Assembly (NCBI GenBank): GCA_964496205.1
Contig: CAZBXV010000027.1
Coordinates: 1 to 28,390, forward strand
Origin: CAYLHS01 sp964496205
GTDB taxonomy: Bacteria; Actinomycetota; Acidimicrobiia; Spongiisociales; UBA4744
DNA length: 28,390 nt
Direction: 5' to 3'
The translations under genes were made by a program, and so were the position numbers. The notes beneath the pieces were generated by a model, which searched no databases, was not told where the DNA came from, and was given only the letters and a program-made list of their open reading frames with translations. This document shows positions 1 through 6,762 of the stretch, one piece after another. The stretch's first letter is position 1, and every line of letters begins with the position of its first letter.

Positions 1-831
1 TCAGCGGATCGGGATCGGCTCGCCAAGCGAGTAGATCGTCCTCGAACCGCTGTGACTGGCCCTGATCACACCGCTGGACTCGAGTGCCAACAGCGTTGCC
101 TCGATCTTCGTCAAAGTGAGGAAAGGGCCGGTTCCGAACATGAGGCCGACCTCATCTAGGAGCGCAAACGCGTCCGCCGAATCGAGGCGGGCAAGCGCGT
201 CGACAATCCCGTGCTTGAGGTCGGTCGGATCGAGCCAACCAAGCACGCCCGTCGTGATGCGACTCACGCCGGCGGCCCACCCGAGCACCAGCCGCGGTCC
301 GACCAACAAGACCAACAGACTCAACGGAGCGAATACGAGTGACTCGGCGAACGTGTCAACTGTCCACCCGCCGAACTGAGACGTGACACCCGCAGCGATC
401 AAGATCGGCTGAGCGATGATGCCGACAGCAAGTGCACCGAGTGTGACAACCAGGACGAAACCCGCAATACCCATGGGCAGCCTCAGCAACAGTAGGAACG
501 CCAGCTCCGACCAGGTTCGCCGGTCACGTACTCTCGCCCAAAGGCGCGCCCATCCGAAACCCGAGGTGTCCCGACGACTGAATCGTCGAGGCATGGCGGC
601 GCCCAACATCCCTGCGGCAAGCTCGCGCTCGAAGGTCGCCATCGCACTGGCGACCAGCAGCGTTGCCAGGATGACCGGTATCCCGAGCAAGGTGATGGCC
701 AGACCTGCACCCACGGACAGGCCCGTGATCACGACCGTGTACTCGAAGATCGCGAGGGGCAAGCCGAGCAGGAAGAACCCGATCGCGCGATAGAAGCCCG
801 GTTCGGCGTACGGTCGCAGGAGCCACCTCAT
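1..831 (-). CDS. Sensor-domain membrane protein with C-terminal winged-helix-like tail
   Basis: This 276-residue membrane protein is probably the effector or sensor partner of the PadR regulator encoded two genes upstream. The first ~150 residues carry paired hydrophobic segments with the pattern of the actinobacterial putative 'Sensor' domain (PF13796-like): FFLLGLPLAIFEYTVVITG, then GLAITLLGIPVILATLLVA followed by FER. More membrane helices follow to about residue 190. Residues ~220-270 are soluble and read as helix-helix-wing; LLALESSG (247-254) and the following SRTIYSL resemble LLALENSG and TRTYRL of the PadR protein. The start MRWLLRPY was chosen because its ATG overlaps the upstream stop by one base (TGATG), suggesting coupled translation. 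The stop codon is the first three bases of the window, so the gene is complete. The Sensor call is good; the tail's function is inference. Confidence 0.75.
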   Translation of the reverse strand: MRWLLRPYAEPGFYRAIGFFLLGLPLAIFEYTVVITGLSVGAGLAITLLGIPVILATLLVASAMATFERELAAGMLGAAMPRRFSRRDTSGFGWARLWARVRDRRTWSELAFLLLLRLPMGIAGFVLVVTLGALAVGIIAQPILIAAGVTSQFGGWTVDTFAESLVFAPLSLLVLLVGPRLVLGWAAGVSRITTGVLGWLDPTDLKHGIVDALARLDSADAFALLDEVGLMFGTGPFLTLTKIEATLLALESSGVIRASHSGSRTIYSLGEPIPIR

Positions 832-1100
832 CACGGTTCGTTCTCGCGTCGTGCGCGTTCGATCAGGATCTCGTCGGGGTGACGAATCACGAAGGCGAAC
901 ACTGCGTGTGCCGCCACCGGGATGCCCCAACCGAAGAGGGGGAAGATGAACCATGGATAGGTCGCGTCGCTCAGCGCCCACACGATGACCAGGAAGACCT
1001 GGACCGTTGCGTAGACGGCGAAGTGCAACCAGAACCACTGGCGTCGGGCGATTCTCCTAGCCTCACGTTCCCGTAGTGCCATCTCGCCGAAGTCATCCAT
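831..1100 (-). CDS. 2TM domain protein
   Basis: This is a small 89-residue protein with two membrane helices (about residues 24-44 and 50-72) joined by a short aromatic loop (DATYPWFIF), between a charged N-terminus rich in RER/RRIARRQ and a charged C-terminus. That layout matches the '2TM domain' family (PF13239-like), commonly found beside PadR or histidine-kinase regulators. Its ATG lies inside the 3' end of padR (8-nt overlap) and its TGA overlaps the ATG of the Sensor gene, so the three genes form one tightly coupled leftward operon. Its role in the membrane is not known; an accessory or scaffold of the Sensor protein is a guess. Confidence 0.72.
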   Translation of the reverse strand: MDDFGEMALREREARRIARRQWFWLHFAVYATVQVFLVIVWALSDATYPWFIFPLFGWGIPVAAHAVFAFVIRHPDEILIERARRENEP

Positions 1101-1560
1101 CCTCGTCTCCTTCCTTCAACAGCTGCTCGATCTCATCGGACGCACGGTTCAGAATCTGGCCGATTGCCTGCTGAGCATCGGGACCCACGAGTCGCCTCCG
1201 GTATTGCGACTTCTCGGAGAAACCATCGAGCAGCGATCCGACAGCAAGTCGTTCCTCCACCTGCTCGGCCCGCTCGGTGAGCGACGCCCACCTGTTCCAT
1301 GCAGCCGAGCGCCGGGCTGCGCGGCGGCCCGCTTCGGAAAGCCTGTACGTCCGCGTTCCCTCTTGGTCGAACGCCTCCACCAACCCAGAGTTCTCAAGGG
1401 CGAGGAGAGCCGGGTAGATGGCGCCTGGACTTGGCTTCCATCCGCCCCCGACGCGCTCTTTGAGCTCGGTCATGATCCCGTAGCCGTGCAACTCACCGAC
1501 ACGTGCCAGCACCACGACGATTGCTTCCTTGAGCTCACCACGCCGGAACACTCTCCCCAT
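1093..1560 (-). CDS. PadR family transcriptional regulator
   Basis: This 155-residue winged-helix regulator heads the PadR-2TM-Sensor operon. Residues 8-80 show the PadR N-terminal domain: GELKEAIVVVLARVGELHGYGI (split as helix 1-2), then GAIYPALLALENSGLV as the recognition helix region, then the wing EGTRTYRLSEAGRR. The C-terminal half is helical and charged, as expected for the dimerisation arm. The ATG has no Shine-Dalgarno in front of it; it abuts a direct repeat (two copies of a 12-mer with a GTAAxTTAC palindrome) and a TAGAGT hexamer 10 nt upstream. That suggests a leaderless, autorepressed transcript. The family assignment is firm; the ligand is unknown. Confidence 0.9.
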   Translation of the reverse strand: MGRVFRRGELKEAIVVVLARVGELHGYGIMTELKERVGGGWKPSPGAIYPALLALENSGLVEAFDQEGTRTYRLSEAGRRAARRSAAWNRWASLTERAEQVEERLAVGSLLDGFSEKSQYRRRLVGPDAQQAIGQILNRASDEIEQLLKEGDEDG

Positions 1561-1595
1561 AACGTAAGTTACTCTACCATGAAAACGTAAGTTAC
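1561..1595 (-). promoter_or_regulatory. padR promoter with two direct-repeat operators
   Basis: Two exact copies of aacgtaagttac lie at 1561-1572 and 1584-1595 (23 nt start to start). Each contains the 9-bp odd palindrome GTAA-G-TTAC. On the minus strand a TAGAGT hexamer (1571-1576) sits between them and 10 nt from the padR ATG, overlapping the proximal copy. The position suits an autorepressor site that blocks a leaderless promoter. Binding by this PadR is inferred from location and repetition. Confidence 0.6.
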
Positions 1596-1606
1596 GCTAG
1601 GGACCG

Positions 1607-2380
1607 TCACTCGGACGCAGCGCGGTCACCGAGCCTGATCCCTCCCACGGTAGACAAGAGCGCTCCCCACGCGATGGCCACCACCGACCACCAGGTGCCA
1701 AGAGCCCCGGTCTCGCCGGGCAGAACAAGCGAAACCACCCCGATCAGGATGGCCGTGAGGGCTGCGCTCCACATCGGAAGCTTCCAGCCCGCGACCCGCA
1801 GCCCGGCGATCACAGTCAACATGGCGATAGCAAGCGCCGTCGCCCCAACCTCGGCGAGGCGATCGCCCGCCGCACACTGTCCCAGGAAGCACGAAGGACC
1901 CGCTGCGGCGGCGTCCTTGAACGTCCGGAGTGCATAGGAGACGCATGGAACGGCCGCGACTACAGCCATCCCCAACACCAGAGGGGAGGGCTTCCCCTGG
2001 AATCTCATTGCCGCCCGGCGTGAAGGTTCAAGGAGGAACATCACGACGAGCGCAGCAAGGAACACGAACCCGCCGACCATTGGCTCCACCCGACTGCCTG
2101 CTATGCCACCGATGGCGAGGCACAGACTCGCAGCTCCCGCTTGGAGCAACCCTGCCCCATTCCGCTCGGGGCTCCGAATCTGAACGGCGAACCCGGTCGC
2201 GATCAACATCCCGAGGGCGAAGAAGACAAGGTCGCTGAAGGGGGAGGTCTCAGCCGAAGCTGAGTCAGACGCCCAAACGGCGAGCGTGAGGACCGTTACG
2301 GCCGTGAACAGCAGAACCAGCAGTCCCGTCCACGCCGCCGCCCACCAACGCAGGAACCTGCGACTCGGAAGATCGGCCAT
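1607..2380 (-). CDS. Multi-pass membrane protein, unknown function
   Basis: This 257-residue integral membrane protein has about seven to eight hydrophobic segments: residues ~12-38, 48-66, 78-94, 99-116, 135-152, 180-196, 203-220 and 228-245. I do not recognise a named family. A loop with two cysteines (GPSCFLGQC) lies between the middle helices. Its C-terminal 50 residues have a clear decayed relative at 9382-9544 in this window, so the family was once duplicated here. The ATG follows a TAGGCT hexamer by 6 nt with no Shine-Dalgarno, consistent with leaderless expression separate from the padR operon downstream. Codon use is like its neighbours. Confidence 0.7.
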   Translation of the reverse strand: MADLPSRRFLRWWAAAWTGLLVLLFTAVTVLTLAVWASDSASAETSPFSDLVFFALGMLIATGFAVQIRSPERNGAGLLQAGAASLCLAIGGIAGSRVEPMVGGFVFLAALVVMFLLEPSRRAAMRFQGKPSPLVLGMAVVAAVPCVSYALRTFKDAAAAGPSCFLGQCAAGDRLAEVGATALAIAMLTVIAGLRVAGWKLPMWSAALTAILIGVVSLVLPGETGALGTWWSVVAIAWGALLSTVGGIRLGDRAASE

Positions 2381-2386
2381 AGGTGA

Positions 2387-2392
2387 AGCCTA
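2387..2392 (-). promoter_or_regulatory. -10 hexamer TAGGCT, leaderless promoter
   Basis: On the minus strand TAGGCT is followed by 6 nt and then the ATG of the membrane protein gene ending at 2380. There is no ribosome-binding site. The spacing places the transcription start at or next to the ATG. Confidence 0.5.
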
Positions 2393-2460
2393 CGGCTCAA
2401 CCGGGCCGCCACTGGGGCCGCACATGGTGGTGCGAACCCCGGTGCTGTCTCGCCAGCCCT

Positions 2461-3192
2461 TCACTCGACTGTCGCGAGGCTCTTCTCGCTTCTCGAGAGC
2501 GCAGCCTGCTCGACGTCGGTGTCCTCGAACACGGTTTCGCTGAAGCCCTTGACGATGAGTCGGAAGGCAAGACTCAGCTCCCAGGCGAAGATCGGGATGC
2601 TGAGGATCGCACCCCACGCCGAGACCTGCTCGTAGAGGCCGAACATCGACCCAACGGCCCGACCGAAGATGATCGGCGCGCCTACAAGCCCCAGGACTCC
2701 GATCCATCGGGGAACCAGCGTCCAGCGGAACATCGCGTAGGCCAGGAACATGGTGCTGGTTGCCAGCACGAGATTCGGTCCGACCAGGAAAGCCCAGTCG
2801 TAGATACCCACGAGCACGTGTCCTGCGGTGAGCAGAGATGCACTGTCCGCCCCTGGCACAGCGCTCTGTCGCACCGCCACGACGGTGAGCAGGCTCACTG
2901 TACCGATCGCGATGACGCCGGCCTCGAGCGTTCGCAGCCCCACGTTCCCGAGGGCAATGGCCGGCGCTTTCCTCTTGACAACGGGGTACAGCGCAACCGC
3001 CGAACCAACTACGGCCAAAGCCAAGATGACCTCGAGCAGCGCGCCAAGAATGATCCTCGAGCCCGACCCCGAACCGATGATGTAGTCGGCTGGACCGACC
3101 AACGGTTGGTAGAGGGCCAAGGCCGCGACCGAGGTGACATGGGTGATCAAGTAGAACACCCCGGCGGCCACCGCCAACTTCCTCGTATTCAT
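2461..3192 (-). CDS. DUF4386 domain membrane protein
   Basis: This 243-residue protein starts with the DUF4386-like motif TRKLAVAAGVFYLITHVTS and has about seven membrane helices, with conserved-looking RTLEAG and PRWIG(V)LGLVGAP segments typical of that family. The function of DUF4386 proteins is unknown. It is transcribed divergently from the TetR gene at 3306, and the 113-bp gap holds two palindromes over both promoters. That is the usual arrangement for a TetR repressor controlling its neighbour and itself, so this protein is the likely regulated target. The purine-rich AGAGAGAAG before ATG serves as a weak ribosome-binding site. The charged C-terminal tail (SRSEKSLATVE) is likely cytosolic. 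Confidence 0.82.
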   Translation of the reverse strand: MNTRKLAVAAGVFYLITHVTSVAALALYQPLVGPADYIIGSGSGSRIILGALLEVILALAVVGSAVALYPVVKRKAPAIALGNVGLRTLEAGVIAIGTVSLLTVVAVRQSAVPGADSASLLTAGHVLVGIYDWAFLVGPNLVLATSTMFLAYAMFRWTLVPRWIGVLGLVGAPIIFGRAVGSMFGLYEQVSAWGAILSIPIFAWELSLAFRLIVKGFSETVFEDTDVEQAALSRSEKSLATVE

Positions 3193-3214
3193 GTGCTTCT
3201 CTCTTTCGACAGCG

Positions 3215-3229
3215 GTGTACGGTGTACAC
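3215..3229. promoter_or_regulatory. TetR operator O1 (leftward promoter)
   Basis: gtgtacg-g-tgtacac is a 15-bp palindrome with one mismatch. It covers the leftward -10 element TACACC (minus strand, 3219-3214), which lies 17 nt after a TTGTCA -35 (3242-3237) for the DUF4386 gene. Read on the minus strand it shares TACACCGTA with the operator of the second TetR gene at 15084-15098. Confidence 0.65.
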
Positions 3230-3248
3230 CTGAAGGTGACAATCTAGG

Positions 3249-3263
3249 GTGTACGGCGTACAC
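3249..3263. promoter_or_regulatory. TetR operator O2 (rightward promoter)
   Basis: gtgtacg-g-cgtacac is a perfect 15-bp odd palindrome, 34 bp from O1. The rightward promoter for tetR reads GTGACA (3236-3241), 17-nt spacer, TACACT (3259-3264), so its -10 box overlaps O2. The two divergent -35 boxes overlap one another. Occupancy of both sites would shut both promoters. Confidence 0.7.
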
Positions 3264-3305
3264 TGTCAATCGGGCTGTGAGGAACCAAGCCACGGGCGTG
3301 ACGGC

Positions 3306-3986
3306 ATGAACCATCAGGCAGATACGAGAAGACCGCTGAGCAGGGAGCGCATCCTCGACAAGGCGGTGGCTCTGGCAGACGAGGCCGGCATCGATTCTGT
3401 CAGCATGCGCAATCTCGCCGGGCGACTCGGTGTAGTTCCGATGGCCCTCTACAAGCACATCGCCAACAAGGAGGCGCTGCTCGACGGAATGATCGAGCGA
3501 ATCGTGTCCGAAATCGAGCCTCCCACGAGAGGCACCGATTGGAAGAGCGGGCTTCGACGCCGCATCCTGTCTGCCCGCAGTTCACTCCTTCGACACCCCT
3601 GGGCTTCATCCCTCTTTGAAAGCCGAACCGCCCCGACACCCGTCGTGCTGGACTACATGGACTCGATCGCCGACACATTTCTCACAGGCGGTTTTCCTCC
3701 CGATCTCACCCATCAGATCATGCACACACTCGGCAGCCGCATGTGGGGATTCACCCAGGAGCTCTTCCCCTCACCGCCCGCTCCCTCCGATCCAGGAGTC
3801 CGAGAGCAAGTGATCTCCCAGATGGCTGCTCACTGGCCTCACATCGTGGTCGTGGCCTCCGCCGCCGATCACACCGGTGAAGGGATCGTTGGAGCGGGTT
3901 GCGACGACCAGTACGAGTTCGAATTCGCACTCGATCTCCTCCTCGACGGATTCGAGCGACTCCGAGAGCGGCGCCTGAGTTCCTAG
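3306..3986 (+). CDS. TetR/AcrR family regulator (TetR_C_1 type)
   Basis: This is a 226-residue repressor. Residues 12-58 form the TetR helix-turn-helix: SRERILDKAVALADEAG, then SMRNLAGRLGV, then MALYKHIANKEALLD. The C-terminal ligand domain resembles the tetracycline-repressor type (HPWASSLFESR..., then the late EFEFALDLLLDGFERL). The ATG at 3306 was preferred because it begins just before the DNA-binding domain; an in-frame GTG at 3249 lies inside the operator and would be odd. The gene is divergent from the DUF4386 gene with two operators between them. It is paralogous to the regulator at 14421-15074 (similar HTH, length and C-terminal LDLxLDxxER pattern). The inducer is unknown. Confidence 0.88.
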   Translation: MNHQADTRRPLSRERILDKAVALADEAGIDSVSMRNLAGRLGVVPMALYKHIANKEALLDGMIERIVSEIEPPTRGTDWKSGLRRRILSARSSLLRHPWASSLFESRTAPTPVVLDYMDSIADTFLTGGFPPDLTHQIMHTLGSRMWGFTQELFPSPPAPSDPGVREQVISQMAAHWPHIVVVASAADHTGEGIVGAGCDDQYEFEFALDLLLDGFERLRERRLSS

Positions 3987-4080
3987 AACGCGGCCGACCG
4001 GTTCACCCGCGTGTGAAGATTCGGGAGCCAGAACCCCGGCGGTCACGAAGTACTTGCCGCGCCGAGGCCGCGGCTGTCAG

Positions 4081-4335
4081 CTACTTCCCGACTCGTTCCA
4101 CTTCGATGGTGCACTTCGACACGAGCGCTGCCACGGCACCGAGACCCGCCAGGGCAGGCATCAGCAACGCGCCCACGACACCGACCGTGAGGGGAAGTTC
4201 CACGAGCTTCACGCCCTCTTCATTCTTGATGATGATCCGGCGTACGTTCCCCTCGTGAACGATCTCCTTGACCTTGGCGACGACGTCGTCGCCGGCGACT
4301 TCGAAGGATTCGGTATGTGTCTTTTCTTCTTCCAC
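4081..4335 (-). CDS. DUF4342 domain protein
   Basis: This is a small protein (84 residues from the preferred start). It has the full DUF4342 signature: ESFEVAGDDVVAKVKEIV, then HEGNVRRIIIKNEEG, then ELPLTVGVVGALLMPALAG, ending in CTIEVER. The N-terminal half is a soluble alpha/beta fold and the second half has one hydrophobic helical stretch. Two in-frame GTG codons compete. AGGAGG at 4343-4348 lies 7 nt before the GTG at 4333-4335 but only 1 nt before the GTG at 4339-4341, so the inner start was chosen. It follows the Ddn-like gene by ~30 nt and is probably cotranscribed with it. The molecular role of the family is unknown. Confidence 0.88.
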   Translation of the reverse strand: MEEEKTHTESFEVAGDDVVAKVKEIVHEGNVRRIIIKNEEGVKLVELPLTVGVVGALLMPALAGLGAVAALVSKCTIEVERVGK

Positions 4336-4342
4336 GTTCACG

Positions 4343-4348
4343 CCTCCT
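4343..4348 (-). promoter_or_regulatory. Strong Shine-Dalgarno AGGAGG deciding the DUF4342 start
   Basis: AGGAGG on the minus strand is 7 nt from GTG 4333-4335 and only 1 nt from GTG 4339-4341. The spacing selects the inner GTG as the initiator. Confidence 0.6.
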
Positions 4349-4366
4349 GTTGATGCGCGTGTCCGG

Positions 4367-4831
4367 CTATCGGACGCTCTGGGGCTCCAGGATCACGACG
4401 GCCGTTTCGCGGGATCGCAACGCGGCATACGCATCCAGCTTGGGATCGGTCTCGCGCCACTGCGCCCACAGTCGCGATCGTTCCTCGCCTCTTGCCGCTC
4501 GTCCTGTCACCGTGCGACGACCCCCTGGAAACTCGACGAGGGCTTCGGGGTGACCTTGAAGATTCAGCCACCACGCGGGCTCAGGTTCGGCCCAGCCGTT
4601 CATCGCCAACGTGATCAGGTTTGGACCATCCTCCATGTAGGCGAGGATGACACTTCGCTTCAGCCCGGAGCGACGGCCGATGGTCGAGAGACGCATCGTG
4701 CCCCACTGGTCTTTGCTCGCCTGTCTCAGTCCGAACCGGCCACCTGTGATACGAAACAGCGCACGGTGGGCGTACCAAACACCTCGAACGAACCACCGTG
4801 GAGGTAGCAATGCCTTGCCTTGATCAGACAC
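4367..4831 (-). CDS. Ddn-like deazaflavin (F420)-dependent nitroreductase family protein
   Basis: This 154-residue protein is of the PF04075 type, a split beta-barrel family that uses reduced F420 on quinones or nitro compounds. Visible signatures are the N-terminal PPRWFVRGVWYAHRALFRITGGRFGL, split around the usual ITGGR; LSTIGRRSGLKRS, the cofactor phosphate-binding stretch; and PAWWLNLQGHPEALVEF. The gene starts with GTG, supported by GGAGGG 6 nt upstream (4838-4843). It probably forms a two-gene unit with DUF4342 downstream. A second Ddn domain is fused to an SRPBCC domain at 16174-17091. The substrate cannot be told from sequence. Confidence 0.88.
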   Translation of the reverse strand: MSDQGKALLPPRWFVRGVWYAHRALFRITGGRFGLRQASKDQWGTMRLSTIGRRSGLKRSVILAYMEDGPNLITLAMNGWAEPEPAWWLNLQGHPEALVEFPGGRRTVTGRAARGEERSRLWAQWRETDPKLDAYAALRSRETAVVILEPQSVR

Positions 4832-4915
4832 AGGGGACCCTCCATCTATGTTGCGTCCGTGCCATCCGCGGTTGGTCCAGGGATGTAACAGACTCTACGC
4901 CCTCGCTCGGTGTGA

Positions 4916-5491
4916 CTAGGGGTGTATCCCCTCGATGAGCAACTCCTTGCTCTTTCCGATTCGCCGATGATCTATCGAGACGTCAGCGAACCCAGCTTCC
5001 GAAAGGACCTGGGCGAGGTCGTGAGCATGATCCGAGTCGATGCCCCTTGGTCGCTTCGGATCCAGGCGCTCGACGATGAGCAGTCTGCCGCCGGATCGCA
5101 GGACTCGCAGCGTCTCTCCGATTCCCGCTGCTACATCTCGCCAGTGGTGGCTGGAGTGGACTGACCAGACGATGTCAAAAGCCTCGGAGTCGAATGGCAG
5201 GTCCTCCGCCGAGGACTGGACGAACACGACATTGGTGGTGTGGCGCGAACGTCGCCTGGCGATCTTGACGAAGTCGGCGGAAGGGTCGACTCCGGTCGCC
5301 GTTCCATTGGGAAGTCTGGCGGAGGCGCCAATCACCGCGGATCCAACTCCGCATCCGACGTCGAGGACGTCCATGTCGGGCTGGAGGACTGCCCAGTCGA
5401 CGACTGCCTGGTTGGAAGCCGGGTGGCGGTGCAGCATCGCGTACAGCCAGGCCCTCCATCCGGTCCATGTGTGATGGTCCCGCGAAGCCAT
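4916..5491 (-). CDS. Class I SAM-dependent methyltransferase
   Basis: This is a 191-residue Rossmann methyltransferase of the Methyltransf_11/25 kind. Motif I is VLDVGCGVG (about residues 42-50), followed by TGVDPSADFVKIA (acidic residue after beta-2) and SSAEDLPFDSEAFDIVWSVHS (motifs II-III), then LRVLRSGGRLLIVE. The start MASRDHHTWTGW was chosen because its ATG sits 6 nt after a TACGCT hexamer, the leaderless pattern repeated elsewhere in the window. The longer frame to 5551 adds an unconserved-looking N-terminus. The substrate is unknown; no biosynthetic neighbours help. Confidence 0.85.
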   Translation of the reverse strand: MASRDHHTWTGWRAWLYAMLHRHPASNQAVVDWAVLQPDMDVLDVGCGVGSAVIGASARLPNGTATGVDPSADFVKIARRRSRHTTNVVFVQSSAEDLPFDSEAFDIVWSVHSSHHWRDVAAGIGETLRVLRSGGRLLIVERLDPKRPRGIDSDHAHDLAQVLSEAGFADVSIDHRRIGKSKELLIEGIHP

Positions 5492-5497
5492 GCCGGC

Positions 5498-5503
5498 AGC
5501 GTA
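5498..5503 (-). promoter_or_regulatory. -10 hexamer TACGCT, leaderless promoter
   Basis: TACGCT on the minus strand is followed by 6 nt and the methyltransferase ATG (5491-5489). No Shine-Dalgarno is present. Confidence 0.45.
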
Positions 5504-5572
5504 CTCCCGCGGCCGAGACCAATGGACGCCGGCACTGCATGTCGGAGTCAAATAGCGCCTTCGACCCGAAGA

Positions 5573-6643
5573 TCAGTTCAGCGGCGGGGGAGCGTACACC
5601 GTCACAGTGTTGCCCGCCTGGTTGCTGACATAGACGTTGCCTTTCGAATCGAACGCGACCCCAACGGGACGCCGAAAGCTGGTGCCCGACCCGCCATTCC
5701 AATCCGTGATCAGTTCGCCGTCCGGGGTGCGAACTTCCACTCGGCCCCCGTCATAGTCGGTGACATAGACGTGCCCGTCAGCATCGATCGCAAGACCCTC
5801 TGGAGTGCTGTCGGGGGACTCCATCAACCATTCCAGGACGAACACGCCGTCCGCATTGAACTTCTGGACGCGCTTGTTCTCGTAGTCCGCGACGTAGACG
5901 TTGCCGTCTGGGTCGACGGCGATGCCGGTGGGATGCATGAATGTGCCAGGACCGGAACCCTCCGAGCCCCACGTGCGGACGAACTGGCCGTCGTTGTCGA
6001 AGACTTGGATCTCCGGGCGAGCGTCGTCGGTCACGTACACGTTTCCACTCGTATCGACGGCGATGCCGATCGCCCGCTGGAACTGACCGTCTCCGTCGCC
6101 TCTACTGCCCCATTGTGTGACGAAGTTGCCGTCGTCGTCGAACTTCTGGATGCGGTAGTTGCCGTTGTCGACAACAAACACGTTGTCATCGCCATCGACA
6201 GCGACTCCTCCGAAGCCAAGGGAATTGAGCTCTCCTTCACCGTCTCCCTTGGTGTCCCATATCTTCGCGACGGCGCCCTCGGCGTCGAATTCGACCAGCC
6301 GGTCGTTGCCGGCATCGAGCACATACAGGTGGTCCCGACTATCGATGGCGATCCCCCCAGGATCACTGAAGGGGGAGGAGGGCGTTCCACGGATTGCCTT
6401 TTTCACCGTGAACGAAGGAGCAGGCTCTGTCGTTGTCGTGGCTTCCGCGGCTATCGACGTAGTCGTCGTGGCAGGTGGAGCGGTGGTAGTCGTCGAAGCG
6501 GTTGTCGACATTGGAGCGGTTGTCGCAGTCACATCCGGCTCAGCTGAACCGCCACACCCCGAAAAGAGGGTGGTCCCAATGATGAGAAGGACGACGGATG
6601 AGAACAGATGTTGCCGCGGAACGGCAGAGGGCTCGAAATTCAT
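5573..6643 (-). CDS. NHL-repeat lipoprotein (six-bladed beta-propeller)
   Basis: This is a 356-residue exported protein. Residues 1-29 are a signal peptide ending in lipobox LFSGC, with Cys30 as the lipidation site. Residues ~38-75 are a Thr/Ala/Pro-rich linker (STTASTTTTAPPATTTT) that spaces the domain from the membrane. From ~85 to the end there are six NHL repeats with the pattern P.GIA.D..G.VYV.D..N.RVQ.F...G, as in DPGGIAIDSRDHLYVLDAG and HPTGIAVDPDGNVYVADYE. Such propellers usually bind proteins, ligands or cell-wall material; no catalytic residues stand out. The ATG lies 6 nt after TAGCCT with no ribosome-binding site. It appears to be a single-gene unit. Confidence 0.88.
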   Translation of the reverse strand: MNFEPSAVPRQHLFSSVVLLIIGTTLFSGCGGSAEPDVTATTAPMSTTASTTTTAPPATTTTSIAAEATTTTEPAPSFTVKKAIRGTPSSPFSDPGGIAIDSRDHLYVLDAGNDRLVEFDAEGAVAKIWDTKGDGEGELNSLGFGGVAVDGDDNVFVVDNGNYRIQKFDDDGNFVTQWGSRGDGDGQFQRAIGIAVDTSGNVYVTDDARPEIQVFDNDGQFVRTWGSEGSGPGTFMHPTGIAVDPDGNVYVADYENKRVQKFNADGVFVLEWLMESPDSTPEGLAIDADGHVYVTDYDGGRVEVRTPDGELITDWNGGSGTSFRRPVGVAFDSKGNVYVSNQAGNTVTVYAPPPLN

Positions 6644-6649
6644 GGAGGG

Positions 6650-6655
6650 AGGCTA
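6650..6655 (-). promoter_or_regulatory. -10 hexamer TAGCCT, leaderless promoter of NHL lipoprotein
   Basis: TAGCCT on the minus strand plus a 6-nt gap leads directly to ATG 6643. Upstream (6667-6690) is a locally A/T-rich, polypurine stretch unlike the surrounding GC-rich DNA. Confidence 0.5.
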
Positions 6656-6762
6656 TCTGCGACATCTAAACAAGAAAGAAACGAAATAGAAGCATCTGGC
6701 ACGGACCATGCGGTAGTCAGGGCTTGTCGGGAGCGTCACCGAACCCTGACGCGACCCGACTC

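Noticed and set aside
2383..3309. Long + strand frame antisense to DUF4386 reaching the TetR promoter
   Set aside because: Highly charged sequence without domains, covering both operators; typical GC-rich shadow.
5240..6547. Long + strand open frame antisense to the NHL lipoprotein
   Set aside because: It is a shadow created by the repetitive, GC-biased NHL gene; its translation lacks any domain, while the opposite strand has lipobox and six NHL repeats.
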